NCBI RefSeq assembly: GCF_900215155.1
Contig: NZ_LT907980.1
Coordinates: 4,030,001 to 4,094,000, forward strand
Length of the DNA: 64,000 nucleotides
Reading direction: 5' to 3'
Source: Marinobacter sp. LV10R510-11A
GTDB taxonomy: Bacteria > Pseudomonadota > Gammaproteobacteria > Pseudomonadales > Oleiphilaceae
The notes beneath the pieces are model-generated. The model ran no database searches. It saw nothing but the letters and a program-made list of their open reading frames with translations, and had not been told where the DNA came from. Below, in pieces: positions 1 to 7,500 of the stretch (the stretch's first letter is position 1; each line of letters opens with the position of its first letter). Position numbers and translations under genes: made by a program.

Positions 1-1474
1 CCAAAACCTCCCGAAAACTATTCAGCCCGGCCTCCAGATTCTCAATGATTTCTTCAGCCAGTTCGTCCGGCTCTGGCAGGTTGTCCAGGTCGGTCAGGCT
101 TTTGTCTTTTAGCCAGAACACATCCAGGCTGGTTTTGTCGCGGGCAACCAGTTCCTCGTAACTGTACTTGCGCCAACGGCCATCAGGGTTGGTGTCTGGA
201 TGCCAGGTTTCAGCGCGTTTCTGCCGGTTCGCCGGATTGTAACAGGCGATAAAGTCGACCATATCCTCGTAGCGCAGGGGCTTTTTCTTCAGCGTGTGAT
301 GCACATTGGTGCGGTAATCGTAAAACCAGACCTCTTTCGTCCAAGGGCTTGGGCTGGCCGTCTGGTTATCAAAAAACAGAATGTTTGCCTTCACGCCTTG
401 GGCGTAAAAGATTCCGGTGGGCAGGCGTAAAATGGTGTGCAGGTCAGTATTCTCCAGCAGCTTCCTGCGGATGGTTTCACCGGCACCGCCTTCAAACAGC
501 ACGTTATCCGGTACTACCACTGCGGCCTTGCCGGTGGTTTTCAGCATGCTCCGGATATGCTGTACAAAGTTGAGCTGCTTGTTCGAAGTAGTGGCCCAGA
601 AATCCTGGCGGTTGTAGGTCAGGTCATCGGTTTCCTGTTCGCCTTCCTCATTGGTAAAGCTCATGGAGCTTTTCTTGCCGAAGGGCGGGTTGGCCAGCAC
701 ATAGTCGAAACTTCGAGGGCTAGCGGCCACCAGGGCGTCGTTAGGCGACACCAGGCTATCACCGTCAATCTCTCCAATGTTGTGCAGGAACATGTTCATC
801 AGGCACATGCGGCGAGTGTTGGCGACAATCTCGTTGCCGAAGAAGGTGTCATGCTTGATAAAGCTCTTCTGCGCCTTGTCCAGCTGGTAATTCTGTGGGT
901 CGGTCAGAAAATCGTATGCTGCAAGAAAAAATCCACCCGTGCCACAGGCCGGGTCGGCGATAGTCTTGCTTGGCTCTGGGCGTAAACAGTCCACCATCGC
1001 CCGGATCAAAGCGCGCGGGGTGAAGTATTGGCCAGCACCCGACTTGGTATCTTCGGCATTTTTTTCCAGCAGACCCTCGTAGATATCGCCCTTGACGTCC
1101 GCACCCATGACCACCCACTGGGTGCTGTCGACCATATCAATCAGGCGATAGAGTTTGGCTGGGTCCTGGATCTTGTTCTGCGCCTTGGTAAAAATTTGGC
1201 CGAGCATTCCCTTTTGGGTACCCAGTGCCCGTAGCAGCTCCACGTAGAGCACTTCAAGCTCCGCACCCTTTTTGGTTTTCAGCGTATGCCAGCGGTACTG
1301 TTCCGGAATGCCGACATCACGGTTGTAAGGTGGCTTGGCGTACTCATCTGCCATCTTCAGGAAGATCAGGTAAGTCAGCTGTTCCAGATAATCTCCATAG
1401 CCAACGCCGTCGTCACGCAGAGTGGTGCAGAAACTCCATACTTTGGAAATAATCGGGGCACTTGCCGGGCTCAT
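1..1474 (-). CDS. hsdM: HsdM, type I restriction-modification DNA methyltransferase subunit (3' end beyond the window)
   Basis: This N6-adenine methyltransferase subunit modifies the site chosen by HsdS and is also part of the HsdR-containing nuclease. The reading frame is open from ATG at 1474 to the left edge, about 491 codons. It contains the SAM-binding motif I (DPACGTGGFFLA, near 930-960) and the catalytic motif NPPFG (near 685-695). The N-terminus has the usual HsdM helical domain. The start overlaps the stop of the upstream RhuM gene by four bases (ATGA), which indicates translational coupling. It is separated from hsdS by about 4.4 kb of inserted genes, an unusual order because hsdM and hsdS are normally adjacent. 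Confidence 0.95.
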   Translation of the reverse strand, partial: MSPASAPIISKVWSFCTTLRDDGVGYGDYLEQLTYLIFLKMADEYAKPPYNRDVGIPEQYRWHTLKTKKGAELEVLYVELLRALGTQKGMLGQIFTKAQNKIQDPAKLYRLIDMVDSTQWVVMGADVKGDIYEGLLEKNAEDTKSGAGQYFTPRALIRAMVDCLRPEPSKTIADPACGTGGFFLAAYDFLTDPQNYQLDKAQKSFIKHDTFFGNEIVANTRRMCLMNMFLHNIGEIDGDSLVSPNDALVAASPRSFDYVLANPPFGKKSSMSFTNEEGEQETDDLTYNRQDFWATTSNKQLNFVQHIRSMLKTTGKAAVVVPDNVLFEGGAGETIRRKLLENTDLHTILRLPTGIFYAQGVKANILFFDNQTASPSPWTKEVWFYDYRTNVHHTLKKKPLRYEDMVDFIACYNPANRQKRAETWHPDTNPDGRWRKYSYEELVARDKTSLDVFWLKDKSLTDLDNLPEPDELAEEIIENLEAGLNSFREVL

Positions 1475-2514
1475 TCAGCTGAATCCTTATCGGTTAAGTC
1501 GTTATCTGCCGTGTTATCGCTGTTTTTGATCAGCTTATCGAAGTCGCTCTCGAACAAGCGGTCCTGGATGATACGGTACTTTTCGAATTCACTTTCGGCG
1601 TATTGGCGGGCCAACGCGGCGCTGATGCTGCCGTTGTCCTGCAGAATATCGCGTTCATCAAACTGTAAAAAGGCATCCATGCGTTTCGCCCAATCTTCCA
1701 TCGTCATCGGAATTTTACGCTTGGCGCGGTCTTCCGCCAGCTCAAGGTAGGCGTTCACGATTCTGCCCAGGGAATCTAGCTCATCCTTGCTCAGATAATT
1801 TTTCGCCGTACTCACATCGGTCTTGAGAATCTTGCCCTCAGGCGCCTTGGTCCAACTGGTCAGCCCCATATTCGGCTTGCTGCTGTCGGCACGCAGCTTT
1901 ACCAGTTCGGCCGCGGTATGGCCATGGATGGCGTAATGCAGTTTGTTCTGCACCTTGGCAAAGAAGGTCTTAGTGGTTGGCGCCTCACCGTTGTAATCCA
2001 AACTGGTGGCATAGATGTCGGTGATTTTCTGATAGAAGCGCCGCTCCGAAAGCCGGATTTCACGGATTTCTTCCAGCAAACGCTCAAAGTAATCCTCACC
2101 CAGAAAGCTGCCGTTTTCCATGCGCTCACGGTCAATCACATAGCCCTTGATCGAAAATTCATGCAGCACCCTAGTGGCCCATTGGCGGAACTGGGTGGCT
2201 CGTAGGGAGTTGACGCGGTAGCCGACAGAGATGATGGCATCGAGGCTGTAGTGTTGGGTGTTGTAGTTTTTCCCATCTGCGGCAGTTGTCCGGAATTTCC
2301 GGATAACTGAACGCTCATCCAATTCATTGGATTTAAATATGTTTCTTAGGTGCTCATTGATAGTGCGGACATCAACGCCAAACAATTCAGCAATCAGCTT
2401 CTGTGTCAGCCAGATGGACTCATCTTCATACCGTGCCTCAATGCTTTGCTCACCAGCCTGGCCGGTGAAGATTAAAAACTCGGCGGTGCTGTTGCGGATG
2501 AGTTTGTTGCTCAT
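1471..2514 (-). CDS. RhuM family protein
   Basis: This is a member of the RhuM (virulence protein) family, which is often carried inside type I restriction islands and has no established biochemical role. Translation gives 347 residues from the chosen ATG. That ATG is preceded by AAGGAG at ideal spacing; an ATG eight codons upstream has no such site. The N-terminal part (IWLTQKLIAELFGV, DVRTINEHLRNIF) looks like a helix-turn-helix similar to phage antirepressor or KilA-type domains. A conserved middle block with ISVGYRVNSLRATQFRQWAT follows, then a charged C-terminus. It overlaps hsdM by four bases. Family assignment is firm; function is unknown. Confidence 0.9.
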   Translation of the reverse strand: MSNKLIRNSTAEFLIFTGQAGEQSIEARYEDESIWLTQKLIAELFGVDVRTINEHLRNIFKSNELDERSVIRKFRTTAADGKNYNTQHYSLDAIISVGYRVNSLRATQFRQWATRVLHEFSIKGYVIDRERMENGSFLGEDYFERLLEEIREIRLSERRFYQKITDIYATSLDYNGEAPTTKTFFAKVQNKLHYAIHGHTAAELVKLRADSSKPNMGLTSWTKAPEGKILKTDVSTAKNYLSKDELDSLGRIVNAYLELAEDRAKRKIPMTMEDWAKRMDAFLQFDERDILQDNGSISAALARQYAESEFEKYRIIQDRLFESDFDKLIKNSDNTADNDLTDKDSAE

Positions 2515-2705
2515 GGGTGTCTCCTTGCGGCGCGCCACTTGGCATAACGGTTAGCCGAAGAATAACAAAACACTGTATATGTGAACAGCATTAAGCTGAC
2601 TTGTTCAGGGGGATCTCCCTCAAGTATTGGTCAAGCACTGGTCAAGCAAATCCAGATTAGGCTCACCAGGGCACATAGCACATGACTTTGTTGAATGGCG
2701 CTTCC

Positions 2706-3536
2706 CTAGACGGCTTCTGTCCATCCCTTCGTTTCTAATACCCGGGCAGCCAAATCAATCTGACGCTCTGAGAACTGATGTTTGCGATCGTTCCAGTCAT
2801 ACACCTGGCGGATGGCCTGTTCCCGAGTAGAAGCTGACTCCTTGTTGATGACCCAGTGCACAGTGGATAGCAGCCCCAGACCAAAGGGCGATTCAAAGCC
2901 CTCAACCAGCTGCGCCACTTTATCAAACCGCGACAGGGTGTCCGGGTGTTGCAGGAGAAAACGGCTGGCATTGTTCTCCGCATACGGGCCATAGCCCGCT
3001 TTTTGATATTTTAGCCGCAGTGGCTCGCCTGCCTCTTGCATGAAGTACATCAGCTTATGCACCATCTTTTATGCAGGCGGTGCGCCCTTGGGCTCATAGA
3101 CAATCACCTGCACATCGCGGAGTGGTTGCAGTGCCGACTCAATGCGCGGTTTCACCTCTGCCCAGTTCAGACCCCCAAGGCCGCTGCCCAAAGGCGGAAT
3201 AGCAATAGATTGAATCTGATACTGGTGGATCGTGTCGACCAGAGCCTTGAGTCCGGCATCGATGTCTTCCATACGGCTGGCACCCCGCCAGTGGCTCTTG
3301 GTAGGGAAGTTGACGATGTAGCGCGGCGCCGTCAGTTGCCCGGTCTCAAAGACAAACATACGTCCCGGCTCAACCTGTCGATTTTTACACGCGGCGGCGT
3401 AGGCCTTGAAATTATCTGGGAAGGCTTTTTTGAATTGCAGCGCAATCCCACGGCCCATGACACCGACACAATTTACGGTATTGATAATGGCGTCGGCGTC
3501 CTCACGCAGGATGTCGCCGGTTTTGTATTCGATCAT
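2706..3536 (-). pseudogene. DarG-like macrodomain antitoxin, broken by an internal stop and deletions
   Basis: The first part (3536-3069) is a macrodomain that in DarG removes ADP-ribose from thymidine in DNA; it has the typical NTVNCVGVMGRGIALQFK loop and PPLGSGLGGL. ATG at 3536 is chosen because GGAGGAGG precedes it. After 155 codons there is a TAA, and one codon later the same frame resumes with ATG (3065) and the DarG C-terminal domain (VHKLMYFMQEAGEPLRLKYQ, then LVEGFESPFGL). From memory of the family, DarG is about 350 residues. Here roughly 35 residues are missing at the stop and a similar number after GPYAEN. The macrodomain alone could still fold, but the antitoxin as a whole is broken. 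No darT is present upstream. Confidence 0.8.
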
Positions 3537-3566
3537 CTTGGCCTCCTCCATTATCAGTAGTACCAG

Positions 3567-3723
3567 TCTGGTTTGATTTGCTGCGCTTCAAGGCTGCGCT
3601 CAGCTGGGTGCGGGGCGTCATCAGGACATGGCCGGTCCAGTTGAAAACTTCGGCAGTTAGCATGCCGTCCGGTTTACCATCTATGAAAAAGAGTTCGAGC
3701 GATTGGGGTTTGGTCGGGTTCAT
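3567..3723 (-). pseudogene. GIY-YIG nuclease family protein, N-terminal remnant
   Basis: The frame starts with ATG at 3723, overlapping the stop of the anticodon nuclease gene (ATGA). It reads about 52 residues (SLELFFIDGKPDGM, EVFNWTGHVLMTPRTQL, ALKR, NQTG) that match, from memory, the N-terminus of the GIY-YIG/DUF4357 proteins often found in restriction islands. Just where those proteins continue into the nuclease core, the sequence changes. In the frame shifted by one, the same bases read PDWYY and then stop (3554-3556), which resembles a DarT C-terminus. I infer a deletion that fused the start of this gene to the last codons of darT. The open frame runs on to 3502 but carries no further homology. 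Confidence 0.6.
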
Positions 3724-5939
3724 GCCACTTCCAGCTCTGAATTTTCACCCATCATCATCTGGTAATGAGCACTATGGCCAGACTCATAAAATATTTTTTT
3801 AAATATAGCCAGATAGGTTTCTACAGTCGTGTCACCATTCGAGACATAAATATCATCATGTACTGAGTGAGAACCGTCATTAACCCATGCAAAAAGAGAT
3901 TTGCAGACAAACTTATTGTGTCCTTCGAATTTTGCACAGATGTCATCTGGGTTAATACCGCCGAGAATCTTGAAATAGTTTTCAAGGATACGGCGTAGCG
4001 TGTTCTGAATGGTCAGGCTGGATTTAGGCGGAGCTTTCACGTCCGCCCACAATAACTCATAGGATGTTTTGACCGGATTTGATCGATGATTGATTAGTTT
4101 AGACAGCAGCCCCTCTTTCCGTACAATCCAGAATGTTTCTTCAGTTAAAGCTCGATCACTGGCGCGCTTTAAACTAAAACTAACTTCTTTGTGGAAGTAG
4201 ACATTATGGGTGAGTAAAAAAATTTGCTTGATATAACCGTTTCCGCACTTAACATCATCAAACAGCCCCCTTATCAAAGTGCTGACAATGAAAAGAATAT
4301 CGCTATCAAGGCTGGATACCGGATCATCGAAAACCACTACACGGTTATCGGTAATACCGCTTTCGGAGTTGCTCCCTTTCAGCAAATGGTAAAAGTATAG
4401 GAATGTTACAAAGGTGCGCTCGCCTTCGCTCAACGTGTTCTTTGCATCTGAACCATCCGCCCGAACCAGCTTGTAGTAACGATCACCACTCGTGCTAGCA
4501 AGAGAAAACCCATGAAATCCGAATGACTTTAATAATGCGTTGATCTCGTCAACTGTCGGCTGAATACTGGTGATTTGCTTCTCCAGCTCCCGGATCTTCT
4601 GTTCCTTCTTATTTATCTTCTTGTCTTTAGTTGCAATTTGCCCATTCAGCGACCCAATTGCGGAATCGAGCCCACTTTTCCTTTTGTTATAGTCCGCCAG
4701 ATCAGATTTCATTTCCGCCAGAATAAATTGCCAAGACTGTGCCGTTAAAGTCCGATGCTCTTGAGTAATATTATCAACTGTGGCGTTATGCTCAGAAATT
4801 GCAGCATTAGCTTGATCAATTAACGACTTAATCGCTATGAGTACATTGGCAGTAGTTTTCATCTCCACAACCTGACTTGGCTCCTTCTTTTTACTCGCAA
4901 GTATTTGGAGGTTGCCGGCAATCACGGAATCTAATAACTGTTTTTCTAACTTCAATTTATCGATATCGAGGAAACGAGAAGGGCTGGAAATAATTGATGC
5001 AACAGATTCCTGGAGTCGAACAGAATCGGTTTTGTAACTGACTTCCAAGGCACTGATTACCTGACTGTCCGCCTCAAAGGTTTCGTCAAAGTACTCGGCC
5101 AAACTCTTCGCAAAATCATCTTCTGTATCTTGCTGGCAGAAGGGACAGACACCTTCAGTCACATCATAAAATCTGCGGCCTTGGCGCACCCAGTCGCTAT
5201 TACCCAATTTATTAATCATGCCCGCAATATCGACATCTGCCTTGCCAAGAATTCGCCTTCCGAGCACAGAGTCAGTTTCGGGTGCTATCAAGCTGTTCAC
5301 ATTGATGGATATGACCAAGGCCTCCCTGCTTGGAGTCTTGTCGAATACCGTCTCAGCGCGTCTTTCCAGAGCAGCTAGCGGAACTAATGCTGCAGTATTA
5401 GTGACCGATTCCTGAAGCACTCTACTTTTGAATTTGTCAGCACTATTACGACAGCCTTCAAATGCGCCTTTCAGATTGGCATCGTATCGTTGCTTTTGCT
5501 CCCAGCATTTGTGTTTAAACGAATCATCAAGCGTCTTCAGATCCCCATTCTTACCGCTTGATTCATTGCCACCATTCAAGGTCTTTCGCAAGCCTTGTCT
5601 CTGATCTTCCAGCGCTTCCAGCTCTGATTTTGACGCTGTAATTTTCTCTAGAGTTTCAACCTGTTCCTCACCCAGAGTAAACACCCCCTTGATGTCCCCC
5701 GACTGATTGAAGTTGGCGTCAACGAAGTCACTGTTGTAAACCATCGCTTGCAGCTTTGTGCCATCCTTCCAGAGTATCCGGCAATGCTGATGCCCATCAG
5801 CTTCTGCGATCACCCGGCTGATCGTGGTTTTCCCCGAACCATTTGAACCAAATATAAAGTTTAACTTCGATAGCCCATTCAGCACCTCCGATTGGTTACC
5901 GTAGGTTGCCACTTGGGAAATAGACAGGGATTCAATCAT
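3720..5939 (-). CDS. PrrC/RloC-like anticodon nuclease with ABC-type ATPase
   Basis: Proteins of this family are kept silent by a linked type I restriction enzyme and cut tRNA anticodon loops when DNA restriction is disturbed, for example by phage. The 739-residue protein has Walker A (GSNGSGKT, 31-38), a CPFC pair at 265-268 like the RloC zinc hook, a coiled coil at about 395-465, the ABC signature LSEGE (503-507) and Walker B with D-loop (VVVFDDPVSSLD, 534-545). The C-terminal domain has R649-x3-E653 and H691, close in spacing to the PrrC triad Arg-x3-Glu...His. ATG at 5939 is preferred because AAGGAAG precedes it; it overlaps hsdS by eight bases, so co-expression is likely. The target tRNA cannot be told from sequence. 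Confidence 0.82.
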   Translation of the reverse strand: MIESLSISQVATYGNQSEVLNGLSKLNFIFGSNGSGKTTISRVIAEADGHQHCRILWKDGTKLQAMVYNSDFVDANFNQSGDIKGVFTLGEEQVETLEKITASKSELEALEDQRQGLRKTLNGGNESSGKNGDLKTLDDSFKHKCWEQKQRYDANLKGAFEGCRNSADKFKSRVLQESVTNTAALVPLAALERRAETVFDKTPSREALVISINVNSLIAPETDSVLGRRILGKADVDIAGMINKLGNSDWVRQGRRFYDVTEGVCPFCQQDTEDDFAKSLAEYFDETFEADSQVISALEVSYKTDSVRLQESVASIISSPSRFLDIDKLKLEKQLLDSVIAGNLQILASKKKEPSQVVEMKTTANVLIAIKSLIDQANAAISEHNATVDNITQEHRTLTAQSWQFILAEMKSDLADYNKRKSGLDSAIGSLNGQIATKDKKINKKEQKIRELEKQITSIQPTVDEINALLKSFGFHGFSLASTSGDRYYKLVRADGSDAKNTLSEGERTFVTFLYFYHLLKGSNSESGITDNRVVVFDDPVSSLDSDILFIVSTLIRGLFDDVKCGNGYIKQIFLLTHNVYFHKEVSFSLKRASDRALTEETFWIVRKEGLLSKLINHRSNPVKTSYELLWADVKAPPKSSLTIQNTLRRILENYFKILGGINPDDICAKFEGHNKFVCKSLFAWVNDGSHSVHDDIYVSNGDTTVETYLAIFKKIFYESGHSAHYQMMMGENSELEVA

Positions 5940-7500
5940 CTCTAACTTCCTTGTTTCGAGGTTTTGCCAGCTTTTTATTGGTCGTCTTGTTAGCGCTAAC
6001 GGCATGTGTGGCATTTTCTGACTGAATACGGGCCAGCAGGGCGCTGGCGGGTTCGTCGTTGGCGTCTTGCGGGACGAGTTGGCCGGAGAAGGCTTTTTTC
6101 AGGATGGATTGGCGGAGAGTTTCGGCACGACGAACTCCAGCTTCAACTTCTTCGACCATTTTATCAATTTCTGAAGTTTGTTCAGACAAATAAATCGCTA
6201 TTTGCTCCTGCTCTTCAGTGCCGCACACCGGAATCGGTATCGATTTTATATCACCGCCAGATATACCCGATTGACCAGCGGTAGTCCTGATCCTAGACTC
6301 AATGAACCGCCTAGAATCACCGCAATTTATCGCACCTTCCAAAAATTTAGAGCTCAGGGACGGCACGCCAATGCGAGTTTGTATAAGCTTATCAGGGTAA
6401 AGATGAGTCCCATCTCCTTTATATTCAGCGCAAACTCCAACATAGTTCCTCGATCCGTTATACCGGGTAAAAACTAGGTCCCCTTGCGCGAGAAGGTATT
6501 GATCGTAAATGCCACCTATGTTCTGGATGTATCTGACATCATCAAGAGCAAATTCCATTGCTCTTACCGCGCTAATTCTGAAAATCTTAGTACCTGAATC
6601 TCCTTCTGGCTTTGCAGAAATTCCATTTCGAATCTGCTCACAAAGCCCTGCGTATTCAACCCAGCACCAGCCGCCCGGCAAATCCGTCAGCTCCAATTCT
6701 GCAGGATAACGAATGCCTGAAGGAGTCATGGGCTTAGCTGGTTTTTTTCCTTCTTTATCATTTTCTTCCCACACCTTGACGGTGGTCTGCCAGTTTTTTA
6801 GTTGCCGCTGGTAGCGAGCCTGGCGTTCCTGCTGGATGCGGGCGAGGAGTTGTTGGGATGTTTCTAGTTTGTCCTTGTTTTGTTCGCGCCATTGGGCGGT
6901 GAGCTTGCCTTCGAAGGCGTGTTTGAGCACGGTCTGGCGGTAGATTTTGAGTTGCTCGCGGGCGGTTTTCAGGGATTCGGTGCCATTGTCCAATTCGGAG
7001 AACAGGGTCTCGATTTTTGCGACGATGCGGTGTTGTTCGTTGAGAGGGGGTAACGGAAATTTACTTTTCCTCAGAAAAGAAAAATGTCGGGAATAACCAC
7101 GGTCAGGCAGCCGCAATGATTTGCTCGCATAAAAAGCATACTTTTCCGAGACAACATCTCTAGGCATAAGAACTTTCACACCATCTGCGCCGGGGGCAAA
7201 TGGAAACGATATGTACTTGAAGCATTTGGTATGGTCTCCAAATACTATGACAGGGCGCGAGATGCTTAACACCTTGTTCGAATCGTTGGTATAACCACCG
7301 ATCAAATCAGCGCCCTGATCAACCACGGCGTGCTCACCTGATTTCTGATACTCCTTCTGCGGAATCTTCAAACCGGTTAGCGGAATGTTTTCAAATACTT
7401 GTTCAAAATCTGCATATACCCAGTGATTAGGGATAGGGAATGATTCTGGCGTCCAACTTTCTGTTGTAGCTTCTCCATTTGTAGAGTCTGTAATGATCAC
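5932..7500 (-). CDS. hsdS: HsdS, type I restriction-modification specificity subunit
   Basis: This is the DNA-recognition subunit of the type I enzyme. The 522 residues show the expected symmetry: a first target recognition domain (about 1-150), a central conserved helical spacer (PPLNEQHRIVAKIETLFSEL, then ARYQRQLKNWQ), a second recognition domain (about 255-420) and a distal helix (EEQEQIAIYLSEQTSEID, RRAETLRQSILKKAFSG). Its ATG overlaps the hsdR stop by four bases (ATGA), and its stop overlaps the anticodon nuclease start. The two recognition domains set a split target sequence that cannot be predicted here. The gene appears intact. Confidence 0.95.
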   Translation of the reverse strand: MIITDSTNGEATTESWTPESFPIPNHWVYADFEQVFENIPLTGLKIPQKEYQKSGEHAVVDQGADLIGGYTNDSNKVLSISRPVIVFGDHTKCFKYISFPFAPGADGVKVLMPRDVVSEKYAFYASKSLRLPDRGYSRHFSFLRKSKFPLPPLNEQHRIVAKIETLFSELDNGTESLKTAREQLKIYRQTVLKHAFEGKLTAQWREQNKDKLETSQQLLARIQQERQARYQRQLKNWQTTVKVWEENDKEGKKPAKPMTPSGIRYPAELELTDLPGGWCWVEYAGLCEQIRNGISAKPEGDSGTKIFRISAVRAMEFALDDVRYIQNIGGIYDQYLLAQGDLVFTRYNGSRNYVGVCAEYKGDGTHLYPDKLIQTRIGVPSLSSKFLEGAINCGDSRRFIESRIRTTAGQSGISGGDIKSIPIPVCGTEEQEQIAIYLSEQTSEIDKMVEEVEAGVRRAETLRQSILKKAFSGQLVPQDANDEPASALLARIQSENATHAVSANKTTNKKLAKPRNKEVRDD

